This document shows positions 1 through 9,774 of a DNA stretch of 64,000 nt, in pieces. Made by a program: the position numbers and the translations under genes. Position 1 is the stretch's first letter. Every line of letters begins with the position of its first letter. This stretch comes from Microvirgula aerodenitrificans DSM 15089 (GTDB lineage: Bacteria > Pseudomonadota > Gammaproteobacteria > Burkholderiales > Aquaspirillaceae): NCBI RefSeq assembly GCF_000620105.1, contig NZ_JHVK01000002.1, positions 62,001-126,000 of the forward strand, in the 5' to 3' direction. Under the pieces are notes generated by a model. The model did not search any database. It worked only from the letters and a program-made list of their open reading frames with translations, and had not been told where the DNA came from.

Positions 1-671
<671 letters not shown>

Positions 672-732
672 GAGTGGCATAGTTCGGGTACCGGCGGTGC
701 GTGCGCCGCTGGAACACGCCCGACGTAGTGTA

Positions 733-770
733 AGGGGGCTGCCGGGAACGGTAGTCCCCTGTTTCATTTC
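733..770 (+). terminator. Probable rho-independent terminator of aceA
   Basis: Stem 733-743 / 750-760 has 11 pairs including two G-U, with a 6-base loop (744-749). It is followed by GTTTCATTTC, a moderately T-rich tail. It starts about 60 bases after the aceA stop, and no other gene ends nearby. Confidence 0.6.
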
Positions 771-858
771 AGCCTCTTTGATCACGAAGTTCACATCCTT
801 CGTGTTTTTCATTCGCGCCGGCGCACACCTTTGTCGTGGGAAAGTGACAGCAATACCG

Positions 859-1659
859 ATGAAACCTGCTCCGGATAGTCCACGCGTTCCCTCCCCCCGC
901 ATCTGGCATCACGCCGGCCAGTGGGAGCTGCGCGATGTCAGCGATTCCGCCGCCTGCTACGCCCCACATGTGCACGACACGTTCTCGCTGGGACAGATCG
1001 TGGCCGGCGCCAGCCAGTGCCTGATCGACGGCCTCGTCCGTCCGATTGCGGCCGGAGCGGCGGTGCTGGTCCGCGCCGGTGACGTGCATGCGTGCAATCC
1101 CGATCCGGGCCGGCCGTGGAGCTACCGGATGCTGCATGTCGACCCGGCCTGGCTGGCGCGTCTGGCACTGAACGAACCGGCATCGGCCCTGCAGCCGGAC
1201 GCGCCCGGCATCCACGATGGCTTCCAGCAACTGGTCGCCGCGCTGGAACGGCAGGACAGCGTGCTGGCCATCGACGAGATCCTGTATCGCCTGCTGCGGC
1301 CACTGGCGCCCGCCGTCCCGTCGCGGCCTCGCGACCAACCGCACCAGGTCGGCCGCGCCTGCGATTACCTGCACGAACATGCGTGCGATGCGGTCGATCT
1401 GGCCACGCTGGCCGATCTCGCCGGCCTGAGCCCGTGGCAGCTGATCCGCGCGATCCGTCGCCAGACCGGGCTGACACCGCATGCACTGCAACTGAACCTG
1501 CGCATCCAGCGCGCCCGGGTCTGGCTGCGCCAGGGCATGGCGCCGGCCGACGCCGCCCAGCAGGCCGGTTTTGCCGACCAGAGCCATTTCACCCGCCAGT
1601 TCAAGCGCCAGACCGCCCTGACCCCGGGGGGCTACCGCCAGGCCTTGCGCACGGCCTGA
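859..1659 (+). CDS. AraC-family transcriptional regulator
   Basis: The protein is 266 residues from the ATG at 859. The first ~150 residues form an AraC-type cupin sensor domain (HVHDTFSLGQIVAG near residue 38, then a jelly-roll-like stretch). The last ~100 residues carry the two helix-turn-helix motifs, including DLATLADLAGLSPWQLIRAI and the conserved second helix GFADQSHFTRQFKR. The frame is open further upstream to about 697, but nothing there resembles the family, so the ATG at 859 is preferred. No strong ribosome-binding site is visible. It is followed after 77 bases by a LysE-type exporter in the same direction, an arrangement in which the regulator often controls the exporter. The ligand cannot be read from sequence. 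Confidence 0.88.
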   Translation: MKPAPDSPRVPSPRIWHHAGQWELRDVSDSAACYAPHVHDTFSLGQIVAGASQCLIDGLVRPIAAGAAVLVRAGDVHACNPDPGRPWSYRMLHVDPAWLARLALNEPASALQPDAPGIHDGFQQLVAALERQDSVLAIDEILYRLLRPLAPAVPSRPRDQPHQVGRACDYLHEHACDAVDLATLADLAGLSPWQLIRAIRRQTGLTPHALQLNLRIQRARVWLRQGMAPADAAQQAGFADQSHFTRQFKRQTALTPGGYRQALRTA

Positions 1660-1736
1660 ACGCGCAATTTCGTTCAAGACCCGCAGCAGCCGCCATCACA
1701 CACTGGGCACCCCTTGTCCTTCCGATGGCGGTCCCG

Positions 1737-2339
1737 ATGCATGAATTCCTGTTGATGGCGCTGGCGCACTGGCTGGCACTGCTCAGCCCCGGTCCCGATT
1801 TCCTGTTGCTGAGCCGCACCACGCTGCGCCACGGCTTTCGTCCCGGCACCCGGGTCGCCGCCGGCATCGCCGTCGCCAACGGCCTGTGGATCGTGCTGGC
1901 GCTGTCCGGTGTTGGCTACCTGCAGCGCTGGCCGGCGGCCACCCGCATCATGCAGACCGGCGGTGCGCTGTTCCTGCTGTATGTCGGGTGGCATTTCCTG
2001 CGCGCCCGCCCGGATGGCAGTGACGAGGCCACGCCGCTCGCCGCGCCCGCGTCGCCCGCACCGTTCCTGCTCGGCCTGGCATCCGGTCTCGGCAATCCGA
2101 AGAACGGGCTGTTCTACACCGGCCTGTTCTCGATCGGTATTGCCGCCAGTACGCCGTCATGGCAGCAGGCGCTGTACGGGCTGTGGATGTTCGCACTGGT
2201 CTGGGTGTGGGATGTCGGCATGGCGTGGCTGATCGGCCGGCCGGCCAGCCGGCGCGGCCTGCACCGCTGGCAGTGGAAGCTGGAGCGGCTGGCCGGTGCG
2301 CTGCTGATGGCGCTCGGCATCGGCCTGCTGCTCGGCTGA
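1737..2339 (+). CDS. LysE/RhtB-family amino acid exporter
   Basis: This is a small inner-membrane efflux protein of about 200 residues with the LysE/RhtB hallmarks. The N-terminal helix ends in LLSPGPDFLLLSRTTLRHG and is followed by GIAVANGLW. A central segment reads GLGNPKNGLFYTGLFS, and there are about six hydrophobic helices. The family exports amino acids or derivatives such as lysine, homoserine, threonine or cysteine metabolites. The substrate is not predictable here. Two in-frame ATGs, at 1725 and 1737, are possible starts. The second gives the usual M-x-E-F family N-terminus and was chosen. The preceding AraC regulator probably controls it (inference from adjacency). Confidence 0.88.
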   Translation: MHEFLLMALAHWLALLSPGPDFLLLSRTTLRHGFRPGTRVAAGIAVANGLWIVLALSGVGYLQRWPAATRIMQTGGALFLLYVGWHFLRARPDGSDEATPLAAPASPAPFLLGLASGLGNPKNGLFYTGLFSIGIAASTPSWQQALYGLWMFALVWVWDVGMAWLIGRPASRRGLHRWQWKLERLAGALLMALGIGLLLG

Positions 2340-2412
2340 GGCAAGAAGCCCTTGCCACCCCCGGCGGGCAGCGGCAATGATGCTGACCTTTCCGCCCCTC
2401 TGTCACGGTCTC

Positions 2413-3309
2413 ATGTCCCCGATCCGCAAACCGCTTGATGGCACCGCCATCGGCCTGATGATTCTGCTGTGCGCCTGCTGGGGCATGCAGCAGGTAGCGA
2501 TCAAGGCCGCCTCCCCGTTCCTGCATCCGGTGTTGCAGAACGGGCTGCGCTCGCTGATTGCCGCGCTGCTGATCATCGGCGTCATGCGCTGGCGACGGCA
2601 GGGCTTCTCGTTCCGCGACGGCCGTTTCTGGCCGGGCATTGGCGCCGGGCTGCTGTTCAGCGGCGAGTTTCTGCTGGTCGCGCTCGGTCTGTTGCACACC
2701 ACGGCCTCGCACATGGTGGTATTTCTCTATACCGCACCGATTTTCACCGCGCTCGGCCTGCACCTGCTGGTGCCCGGAGAGCGGCTGTCGTTCAGCCAGT
2801 GGAGTGGCGTGCTGCTGGCTTTCTCCGGCATGGCGCTGGCGTTCTCCAACGGTTTTTCGACCGGCGTCGACCCGAACACGCTGCTCGGTGACGCGTTCGG
2901 TGTGGGTGCCGGCATGCTGTGGGCCGGCACTACCGTGCTGATCCGCGCGTCAGTGCTGTCCGAGGCGCCGCCGACACAGACGCTGCTGTACCAGCTCGGC
3001 GTCGCGTCGCTGTCACTGCTGGCCACCAGTGCCATCATGGGTTACTGGCGCGGGGCGGACATGAACGGTATCGCCTGGGCCAGCCTGCTGTTCCAGGGCT
3101 TCGTCATTGCTTTCGCCAGTTTCCTGGCCTGGTTCTGGCTGCTGCGCCGCTATCTGGCATCCAGACTGTCGGCGTTCTCGTTCCTGACCCCGCTGTTCGG
3201 CGTCGCCCTCGGCGTGCTGCTGATGAACGACCCGCTGGACCCGCGCTTTGTCGCCGGCGCGGTACTGGTGTTCGCCGGCATCGTGCTGGTCAATCTGCGC
3301 CGCGGTTGA
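2413..3309 (+). CDS. DMT-superfamily (EamA) transporter
   Basis: The protein has about 298 residues and ten predicted hydrophobic helices arranged as two EamA repeats of roughly 140 residues each. The first begins GLMILLCACWGMQQVAIK and the second GDAFGVGAGMLWAGTTVL. Members of the drug/metabolite transporter superfamily export metabolites such as amino acids or purines across the inner membrane. No specific substrate can be assigned. An upstream in-frame ATG at 2377 would add 12 residues that do not resemble the family, so 2413 is preferred. The 3' end overlaps the convergent gene at 3290-3796 by 20 bases. With the preceding LysE gene it forms a small exporter cluster. Confidence 0.87.
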   Translation: MSPIRKPLDGTAIGLMILLCACWGMQQVAIKAASPFLHPVLQNGLRSLIAALLIIGVMRWRRQGFSFRDGRFWPGIGAGLLFSGEFLLVALGLLHTTASHMVVFLYTAPIFTALGLHLLVPGERLSFSQWSGVLLAFSGMALAFSNGFSTGVDPNTLLGDAFGVGAGMLWAGTTVLIRASVLSEAPPTQTLLYQLGVASLSLLATSAIMGYWRGADMNGIAWASLLFQGFVIAFASFLAWFWLLRRYLASRLSAFSFLTPLFGVALGVLLMNDPLDPRFVAGAVLVFAGIVLVNLRRG

Positions 3310-3796
3310 GCGACGGCCACTGCAGCCGTTCGATCAGCGCGGTGGCGGCATCCTCCATGTCCTGCCGGCCGTCACCGGCCAGTGTCTGCCGGTCGTCGCT
3401 GGACATCGGGCTGGCGCCGCCGGCGGTCACGCGCAGGGTCATCACCCCGACCCGGACCGGCTCGCGATAGTCGCCCGGATAACCGAGACCGGCGCCATAG
3501 CCCCAGCCACCTCCGCCACGCCAGCCGCCGTAACCACCGTAGACGGTGGGTGCCGGCACCGAACGCCAGGCGGTTTCGCTCTGCAGACCGAAGCACAGGC
3601 TGACTGCCGGATGCGCGTTGTCCTCGCGCCAGCCACGCAGTGCCAGCCGGGTCTTGATCCATTCGCCGAACTGATAGCCGGCCGACGGCGCGCAGCGCAG
3701 TGCATAAGTCGGTGCCCCGCTGTCGGCAGCGGCCACTCCCGGCAGACCGGCCAGCAGACCCGCCAGCAGCAGCCAGCCATATCGCTTGCTTCCCAT
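3290..3796 (-). CDS. Exported Gly/Tyr-rich protein of unknown function
   Basis: This 168-residue protein begins MGSKRYGWLLLAGLLAGLPGVAAADS, a convincing Sec signal peptide with a cleavage site near residue 22. The mature part has three cysteines (RCAPS, SLCFG) and a central glycine/tyrosine-rich tract (YGGYGGWRGGGGWGYG). Its C-terminal region has the feel of DUF4136-type envelope proteins, but I cannot confirm this. The ATG lies four bases after the stop of the LysR gene, with a GGGA sequence seven bases before it. It is therefore probably the second gene of a lysR-led unit. Its end overlaps the convergent DMT transporter by 20 bases. Function unknown. Confidence 0.7.
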   Translation of the reverse strand: MGSKRYGWLLLAGLLAGLPGVAAADSGAPTYALRCAPSAGYQFGEWIKTRLALRGWREDNAHPAVSLCFGLQSETAWRSVPAPTVYGGYGGWRGGGGWGYGAGLGYPGDYREPVRVGVMTLRVTAGGASPMSSDDRQTLAGDGRQDMEDAATALIERLQWPSLNRGAD

Positions 3797-3800
3797 GGTT

Positions 3801-4697
3801 TCAGTCCCAGTAGTCCGGGTCGGCATAGACCGCCCGCAAATGATCGACAAAGGCGCGTACCCGCTGTGGCAGGAATTTGCGCTGCTGTACCACGGCGCAG
3901 ACCGGATAGTCGGGTGACGAGTAGGCATCGAGTACCGTCATCAACCGCCCGTCGGTCAGGTCGTCCTTCACTTCCCACAGCGAACGCCACGCCAGCCCGT
4001 AGCCCTTCAGCGCCCAGTCGTGCAGTACCGCGCCATCATTGCATTCGAGCCGCCCCTGAACCCGCCAGTTCACCAGCCGGCCGTCTATCATGAAGGTCCA
4101 GCCCCGGGCACGGCTCGAGCCCAGGGTCAGGCAGTCGAACTGGTCGAGATCGGCCGGCGAGGCCGGAATGCCGCGCCGCGACAGATAGGCCGGTGACGCC
4201 ACCACCACCCGGCGGTTTTCCGCCAGCCGCACCGCGACCAGGCTGGAGTCGGCCAGGTCGCTGATGCGGATGGCGACGTCGACGCGCTCGGCCACCAGGT
4301 CGACCAGCCGGTCGGACAGGTCGATGGTCACGCGCACGTCCGGATTCGCCTGCTGAAAGGTAGCCACATGCGGCGCAACATGCCGTCGACCGAACCCGGC
4401 CGGCGCGCTGACGCGCAGATGGCCGCGTGCGCGGCTGGAACCGCTGGCGACGGCCGCCTCGGCCGCCGCCAGTTCACCAAGCAGGCGCTGGCAGTCTTCG
4501 TGGAAAGCGCCACCTTCCTGCGTCAGGGTGACCCGGCGCGTGGTGCGCACCAGCAACCGGACGCCGAGGCGTTCTTCCAGCGCGTCGATGCGGCGGCCGA
4601 TGACGGCCGGCACGACGCCCTCGGCCCGCGCCGCCGCAGACAGGCTGCCGAGGTTGACCACGTCGACAAAGGTCTGCATCTGGCGAAAATCACTCAT
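3801..4697 (-). CDS. LysR-family transcriptional regulator
   Basis: At 298 residues it has the usual LysR length. The N-terminal winged helix-turn-helix spans about residues 1-60 (FVDVVNLGSLSAAARAEGVV, then IGRRIDALEERLGVRLL, then TTRRVTLTQEG). A type 2 periplasmic-binding-like effector domain follows from about residue 90 (GHLRVSAPAGFGRRHVAP). The overall sequence looks like the large LysR subgroup with DHLRAVYAD near the C-terminus. It is transcribed away from malate synthase, with a 162-base shared interval holding an 11-bp inverted repeat pair. It is therefore a candidate regulator of aceB and of itself. That role is inference from geometry; no experimental family member is recognised. 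Confidence 0.9.
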   Translation of the reverse strand: MSDFRQMQTFVDVVNLGSLSAAARAEGVVPAVIGRRIDALEERLGVRLLVRTTRRVTLTQEGGAFHEDCQRLLGELAAAEAAVASGSSRARGHLRVSAPAGFGRRHVAPHVATFQQANPDVRVTIDLSDRLVDLVAERVDVAIRISDLADSSLVAVRLAENRRVVVASPAYLSRRGIPASPADLDQFDCLTLGSSRARGWTFMIDGRLVNWRVQGRLECNDGAVLHDWALKGYGLAWRSLWEVKDDLTDGRLMTVLDAYSSPDYPVCAVVQQRKFLPQRVRAFVDHLRAVYADPDYWD

Positions 4698-4718
4698 TAG
4701 CTACTTAAAAGTAAAAAG

Positions 4719-4783
4719 TGTGATGCGATTCTAGCCATTTTTCTGTACTCGCCATAGCTATAGACTGCATTCATCGCATCACA
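4719..4783. promoter_or_regulatory. Inverted operator-like pair in lysR/aceB divergent interval
   Basis: TGTGATGCGAT (4719-4729) recurs as its perfect reverse complement ATCGCATCACA (4773-4783). The arm centres are 54 bases apart, about five helical turns. A TATAGA box (4759-4764, + strand, toward aceB) lies between the arms. A TAGAAT box on the minus strand (4728-4733, toward the LysR gene) overlaps the left arm. The placement suits an auto-regulator controlling both genes, but binding is inference. Confidence 0.5.
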
Positions 4784-4859
4784 GCGCCCCGCACCGACTG
4801 TCTGACCGGTTCCCCGCCGCTGTGCATGCGCCAATACGACTACAACAGGAGAAAGTGTC

Positions 4860-6452
4860 ATGTCGCAATTGCCCGCAGGCGTGGAAGTCCTTGCCGAAAT
4901 CACCCCGGCCTATGCCGAGATCCTGACCCCCGAAGCGCTGGCCTTCATCGCCAGCCTGCATCGCCAGTTCGAAGGCCGTCGCCGCGAACTGATGGCTGCC
5001 CGCGATGTGCGCCAGAAGGAACTCGACGCCGGCAAGCTGCCGGACTTCCTGCCGGAAACCGCCGCCGTCCGCGCCGGCGACTGGACCATTGCGCCGCTGC
5101 CGCATGACCTGCTCGACCGTCGGGTGGAAATCACCGGCCCGGTCGAACGCAAGATGATGATCAATGCGTTCAACTCCGGCGCCAAGAGCTTCATGGCCGA
5201 CTTCGAGGACTCGAACTGCCCGAGCTGGGACAACCAGCTGCAAGGCCTGATCAACGTCCGTGATGCGTATCGCAAGACGATTTCCTTCACCTCGCCGGAA
5301 GGCAAGGTCTACAAGCTGAACGAGCAGATCGCCACTCTGGTGCTGCGCCCGCGTGGCTGGCACCTGACCGAGAAGCACATCAAGGTCGACGGCGAGATCA
5401 TCTCCGGTTCGATCTTCGACTTTGCGCTGTCGTTCTTCCACAACATCGACTATCTGGTTGCCAACGGCTCCGCCACTTATTACTACCTGCCGAAGATGGA
5501 AAGCCATCTGGAAGCCCGGCTGTGGAACGACATCTTCGTCGCCGCCCAGGACGCGCTCGGCATCAAGCAGGGCACCATCAAGGCCACGGTGCTGATCGAA
5601 ACCATTCTCGGCGCGTTCGAGATGGACGAAATCCTGTACGAACTGCGCGAACACAGCTCGGGCCTGAACGCCGGCCGCTGGGACTACATTTTCAGCTGCA
5701 TCAAGAAGTTCCGCACCAACCGCGACTTCTGCCTGGCCGACCGCGCCAGAATCAACATGACCGTGCCGTTCATGCGCGCCTATGCGCTGCTGCTGCTGAA
5801 GACCTGCCACAAGCGCAATGCGCCGGCGATCGGCGGCATGGCCGCGCTGATTCCGATCAAGAACGATCCGGTCAAGAACGAAGCCGCCATGGCCGGCATC
5901 CGTGCCGACAAGAACCGCGACGCAACCGACGGCTACGACGGCGGCTGGGTTGCCCACCCGGGCCTGGTGCCGGTGGCGATGGCCGAATTCGACGCCGTGC
6001 TCGGCGACCGTCCGAACCAGATCGGCAAGCAGCGCGACGACATCAATGTCACCGCCGCCGAACTGCTCGACTTCCGTCCGGAAGCCCCGATCACCGAAGC
6101 CGGCCTGCGCATGAACATCAACGTCGGCATCCAGTACATCGGTGCCTGGATCTCGGGCAACGGCTGCGTGCCGATCCACAATCTGATGGAAGATGCGGCC
6201 ACGGCGGAAATCTCCCGCTCGCAGATCTGGCAGTGGATCCGCTCGCCGAAGGGCAAGCTGGAAGACGGTCGCAAGGTCACCACCGAGCTGTTCCGCGAAC
6301 TGCTGGCCGATGAAGTGGCCCAGCTGGAAGTCGCTTACGGCGCCAAGTGGACCAAGCAGTACCAGGACGCCGCGCGGATGTTCGACCTGCTGACCACGGC
6401 GGATGACTTCGTCGAGTTCCTGACCCTGCCGGGCTACGAATACATCGACTGA
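4860..6452 (+). CDS. aceB: Malate synthase A
   Basis: Malate synthase condenses glyoxylate with acetyl-CoA to give malate, completing the glyoxylate shunt begun by isocitrate lyase. The 530-residue length matches the A isoform. The signature [19 protein letters not shown] sits at about residues 263-282, and [15 protein letters not shown] near 118 and the [12 protein letters not shown] stretch near 362 are also typical. The start is set by an AGGAG sequence ending nine bases before the ATG. A LysR regulator is divergent upstream. A near-perfect terminator at 6475-6498 ends the transcript. The downstream prepilin-like gene is convergent, and its stop lies only seven bases past the aceB stop. 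Confidence 0.97.
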   Translation: MSQLPAGVEVLAEITPAYAEILTPEALAFIASLHRQFEGRRRELMAARDVRQKELDAGKLPDFLPETAAVRAGDWTIAPLPHDLLDRRVEITGPVERKMMINAFNSGAKSFMADFEDSNCPSWDNQLQGLINVRDAYRKTISFTSPEGKVYKLNEQIATLVLRPRGWHLTEKHIKVDGEIISGSIFDFALSFFHNIDYLVANGSATYYYLPKMESHLEARLWNDIFVAAQDALGIKQGTIKATVLIETILGAFEMDEILYELREHSSGLNAGRWDYIFSCIKKFRTNRDFCLADRARINMTVPFMRAYALLLLKTCHKRNAPAIGGMAALIPIKNDPVKNEAAMAGIRADKNRDATDGYDGGWVAHPGLVPVAMAEFDAVLGDRPNQIGKQRDDINVTAAELLDFRPEAPITEAGLRMNINVGIQYIGAWISGNGCVPIHNLMEDAATAEISRSQIWQWIRSPKGKLEDGRKVTTELFRELLADEVAQLEVAYGAKWTKQYQDAARMFDLLTTADDFVEFLTLPGYEYID

Positions 6453-6458
6453 TACCGC

Positions 6459-7184
6459 CTAACGGTTCTGGACGACGCCCGCTTGCGCGGGCGTTTTTGC
6501 GTCCGCCTTTTCCGCACAATGGCCCCGGCCGTAGGCCAGGTTCCTGATGATCAGCGCCGGCAGCGCCACCACTTCGTCATCGAAACCCGGCTCGACGTCA
6601 AACGGACCGGCGTACACGCTGCCAGGCACCCGCCACTGTTTCGCCTCGGACACCGATGCCGCGTCCTTCGGACGCTGCCTGCCGTCACGCCCCCATGCGC
6701 CATGCCCGTTCGGGCCATGCGAGATCAGTGCCGCCGCCACCGTGACCGGCGTGTAACTGGCGGGCTCCGGCAGCGGCCGGAACCGGATCGAGGCGGCCGG
6801 CTTGCCGTGCAGTCCGCCCGCTTCGGCATACGCCGGACTGACCACATAGCTGTACAGATTGCCATGCCGGTCATGACCATACGGCAGCCCCAGCGTCCTC
6901 CACGGCAGGATGCCGATACCGGTGCATGCCCCCTTGTCCTCCGTGCCGGCTGCCCCCCCCGCACGGGCCGGGCACGGCAGCCGGCACGCCTCGATTGCGA
7001 ACTGCTCCAGTGCAGCCACCGCGTCGTCCGCGCGCAGACTGAACGCAGCGGTACCGGTCCGGTGCCGCAGCAGGTTCAGCGCCGGCAGGGCAAACATGCC
7101 GAGCAGCAGACCGACGATGGCCAGGCTGATCGCCAGCTCGATCAGCGTGAAGCCGCGCGGGACCGGCTCAGCAGGGCGTGCCAT
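6459..7184 (-). CDS. Type IV prepilin-like protein (class III signal)
   Basis: From the ATG at 7184 the protein has 241 residues. It begins with a short basic leader, then the prepilin-peptidase motif RGFTLIELAISLAIVGLL. This predicts cleavage after the Gly, methylation of Phe and a single hydrophobic helix for assembly into a pilus or pseudopilus. The mature part is soluble and cysteine-containing (EACRLPCPARAGGA). Reading further upstream is possible, but those residues are shadow of the neighbouring gene. Its start overlaps the end of the preceding gene (7168-8223) by 17 bases, implying translational coupling. No pilus assembly ATPase or secretin lies nearby, so this looks like a minor pilin or pseudopilin pair. 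The 3' end contains the aceB terminator. Confidence 0.78.
   Translation of the reverse strand: MARPAEPVPRGFTLIELAISLAIVGLLLGMFALPALNLLRHRTGTAAFSLRADDAVAALEQFAIEACRLPCPARAGGAAGTEDKGACTGIGILPWRTLGLPYGHDRHGNLYSYVVSPAYAEAGGLHGKPAASIRFRPLPEPASYTPVTVAAALISHGPNGHGAWGRDGRQRPKDAASVSEAKQWRVPGSVYAGPFDVEPGFDDEVVALPALIIRNLAYGRGHCAEKADAKTPAQAGVVQNR
6475..6498 (+). terminator. Rho-independent terminator of aceB
   Basis: Perfect 8-bp stem ACGCCCGC (6475-6482) / GCGGGCGT (6487-6494), loop TTGC, with a run of five T at 6494-6498. It lies inside the 3' coding end of the convergent prepilin-like gene. Confidence 0.9.
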
Positions 7185-8223
7185 CGTGCCCCAGCCGATA
7201 GTTTCCCGCCGCCGGCCCCGACCAGCGCGCCGCCGTGCCGTCCTCCGCCTGCAGCGTATAGCGGCGACGGCAGCCCTTGAAGCGGAAGCCGTCCTGTCCG
7301 GCGACCTCCTGCAGCGTGTCCCGCCACGCCAGTGGCCACAGGCAACCGCGCCCCGGCTTGTTGCTCCCCTGTTCCTGATCAGTGCGGCACGACGCTGGCA
7401 GCGCGGCCAGCCACGGCTCGCTCCGGTCTCTGGCGACGGCATCCAGCCAGGCGTCATAACCCTGCCCGTCAACGCAGCCGCGCGGCTTGTCCACCTGTTG
7501 TGCCGCCCAGTTGCGGCAGGCGACCAGCGCCGCAGCTGCCGCATCGGCCATCGGTGTCAGCGCGGCCAGGTACTCGTGGCGGCGGATCACCGCCCAGCGG
7601 CCGGACGGCGGTGCCAGCTTCCTGCCGATCTCCAGCCCTCCAGCCCGACTGGCCCAGTCGGGAATGTCGCGCGCGCCCAGTTTCCGTTCATGAATGCCGG
7701 TAGGCTGCTGGTCAATCACCAGTACGACCATGGCGTCATCGATGCCATGGTCGGGCAGTTGCAGGGCCGGTGCCTCTTTCACCGCCTGCGCGGTCAGCAC
7801 GATGTCACCCGGCGTCCTGACCAGCATGCTCACCGCCGCATACCAGACCGTACGTCCGCTGCCGGGACGGGCAGACGGCGCCAGATCGGCCAGCGGATAC
7901 AGACCCAGCCCGAACGGGTAAGGCGGCTTGTAGAGATTGTGGCTGCAGTCCTGCCGCGCCCCCGAGACCAGGCAGTTGCCGCCGACATAGGGCCGCCGCA
8001 GCCAGCCGGACCAGGTGCGCTTCTCCAGCGTGCTGCCGCCGCGCACCACATCCAGCAGTCGCTGGCGCAACATGCCCAGCAGCCGCGCATCGTGGAGGAC
8101 CGCCGCCCGGCGCGCCTCGCCGGCAAGCGCGTACAGCCATGATGTCGCCAGCGTGACCAGCAACACGAACAGCATCGGCAGCAGCACCTGTCCGCGCTGC
8201 CGCCGGACAGGGTCGACGTGCAT
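7168..8223 (-). CDS. Membrane-anchored protein, probable pilus-associated partner
   Basis: The 351-residue protein starts MHVDPVRRQRGQVLLPMLFVLLVTLATSWLYALAGE. This is a short positive N-terminus followed by one transmembrane helix, as in pilus-associated or TadE/PilX-like proteins that begin R-x-R-G-x-V-L. The rest is predicted periplasmic, with at least seven cysteines that could form disulfides. An AGGAAG sequence six bases before the ATG at 8223 fixes the start. Longer in-frame starts exist at 8253 and 8256 but lack one. It overlaps the downstream prepilin-like gene by 17 bases, so the two are almost certainly co-translated. I do not recognise a precise family. The role in a pilus or pseudopilus is inferred from the partner. 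Confidence 0.65.
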   Translation of the reverse strand: MHVDPVRRQRGQVLLPMLFVLLVTLATSWLYALAGEARRAAVLHDARLLGMLRQRLLDVVRGGSTLEKRTWSGWLRRPYVGGNCLVSGARQDCSHNLYKPPYPFGLGLYPLADLAPSARPGSGRTVWYAAVSMLVRTPGDIVLTAQAVKEAPALQLPDHGIDDAMVVLVIDQQPTGIHERKLGARDIPDWASRAGGLEIGRKLAPPSGRWAVIRRHEYLAALTPMADAAAAALVACRNWAAQQVDKPRGCVDGQGYDAWLDAVARDRSEPWLAALPASCRTDQEQGSNKPGRGCLWPLAWRDTLQEVAGQDGFRFKGCRRRYTLQAEDGTAARWSGPAAGNYRLGHDGTPC

Positions 8224-8353
8224 GACTGTCTTCCTGGAACGGGACCACACCATCATGCCCGGATGGCGACGACGGCAACGACCTGCCCACGCCGCCGGGC
8301 CGCCCGCGTGGGCGAAATACCACAGCCGGCGGGCCTTTCGACCCACTTGCCGG

Positions 8354-8359
8354 TAGAAT
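8354..8359 (+). promoter_or_regulatory. -10 box TAGAAT upstream of the permease gene
   Basis: TAGAAT followed by GCCGGC, the same TAnAATnCCGGC layout seen before rlmB and the fliK-like gene. No convincing -35 element is visible. It would start transcription about 70 bases before the ATG at 8436. Confidence 0.35.
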
Positions 8360-8435
8360 GCCGGCCTCATTACTTCGATCCGCCCGGCCAACCCGAAAGG
8401 TGGCCGGCGTTGCTTTCTATTTACGGAATCCGTGC

Positions 8436-9746
8436 ATGAACGCCGTTGTCATTGCCGTTGTCGTCATGCTGGCGCTGAGTCTCGCCCGCGTGAATGTCGT
8501 TATCTCCCTTATCGTCGGCAGTCTGGTCGGTGGCCTGACCGGTGGCCTGACCATCGCCCGCACGCTGGAAGCCTTCAACGCCGGCATCGGCGGTGGTGCC
8601 GGCGTGGCGCTGTCGTATGCGCTGCTCGGCGCGTTTGCCCTGGCGCTGGCACAGTCCGGCCTGCCGCATGCGCTGGCCGACTGGCTGCTGGGCAAGGCTC
8701 GCCACGGTCGTGGCAGCGGACTGAAGTGGGGGGTGCTCGGCTCGCTGACCCTGCTGGCGATCTCGTCGCAAAACGTCCTGCCGATCCACATTGCCTTCAT
8801 TCCGCTGGTGGTGCCGCCGCTGCTGTATGTGTTCGCCCGTCTCCGGCTCGACCGCCGCGCGGTGGCCTGCGTGCTGACCTTCGGTCTGATTACGCCGTAC
8901 ATGGTGCTGCCGGTCGGTTTCGGTGAAATCTTCCTCAAGCAGATCCTGCTCGGCAATGTGGCCAAGTCCGGGCTCGACGTAACCGGGCTCGATGTCAGCC
9001 AGGCGATGCTGATCCCGGCGCTCGGCATGCTGGCCGGCCTGCTGATTGCGCTGTTTGTCAGCTACCGCAAGCCGCGCGACTACGACGAGGCGCGCATCCG
9101 CGATGTCGAACGCGAAGATATCCGTTACAGCCGCCGCTCGCTGACCGTGTCGCTGCTGGCGGTCGCGGTCGCCTTCGGCGTGCAGTTGTGGGTCGACTCG
9201 ATGCTGATCGGCGCCCTGGCCGGCTTCCTGGTGTTCGTGCTCGGCGGTGTGGTCAGCTGGCGCGAAGCCGACACGGTGTTTTCCAACGGCATGAAGATGA
9301 TGGCGACCATCGGTCTGGTGATGATCGCTGCTGCCGGCTTCGCCGAAGTGCTGAAGGCGACCGGCGACATCCAGTTGCTGGTCGAGCAGTCGGTGTCGGT
9401 GATCGGAAACAGCCGCGGGCTGGCCGCGCTGCTGATGCTGCTGGTCGGTCTGCTGGTGACGCTGGGCATCGGCTCGTCGTTCTCGACCGTGCCGATTCTG
9501 GCCGCGATCTATGTGCCGCTGGCGATGGCACTGGGCTTCTCGCCACTGGCCATCGTCAGTCTGGTCGGCACTGCCGGCGCGCTGGGCGATGCCGGCAGCC
9601 CGGCCTCGGACTCGACCCTCGGCCCGACCTCCGGCCTGAATGTCGACGGCCAGCACGACCACATGTGGGACACCGTGGTGCCGACTTTCCTGCACTACAA
9701 CCTGCCGGTACTGGTGGCTGGCTGGATCGCCGCCATGGTGCTGTAG
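8436..9746 (+). CDS. YuiF-like Na+/H+ antiporter-family permease
   Basis: This is an integral inner-membrane protein of 436 residues with about 11-12 hydrophobic helices. It belongs to the ion-transporter superfamily annotated as Na+/H+ antiporter family / YuiF. Supporting stretches are [19 protein letters not shown] near residue 55, [20 protein letters not shown] near 110 and the C-terminal [20 protein letters not shown]. Members have been linked to amino-acid (histidine) uptake or sodium export. The substrate here is unknown. The ATG at 8436 starts directly with the first membrane helix. It stands alone between divergent prepilin-like genes and the convergent comEC gene. Confidence 0.8.
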   Translation: MNAVVIAVVVMLALSLARVNVVISLIVGSLVGGLTGGLTIARTLEAFNAGIGGGAGVALSYALLGAFALALAQSGLPHALADWLLGKARHGRGSGLKWGVLGSLTLLAISSQNVLPIHIAFIPLVVPPLLYVFARLRLDRRAVACVLTFGLITPYMVLPVGFGEIFLKQILLGNVAKSGLDVTGLDVSQAMLIPALGMLAGLLIALFVSYRKPRDYDEARIRDVEREDIRYSRRSLTVSLLAVAVAFGVQLWVDSMLIGALAGFLVFVLGGVVSWREADTVFSNGMKMMATIGLVMIAAAGFAEVLKATGDIQLLVEQSVSVIGNSRGLAALLMLLVGLLVTLGIGSSFSTVPILAAIYVPLAMALGFSPLAIVSLVGTAGALGDAGSPASDSTLGPTSGLNVDGQHDHMWDTVVPTFLHYNLPVLVAGWIAAMVL

Positions 9747-9774
9747 GCCGGGACGGGCACAGCGCCAGTCCGGC

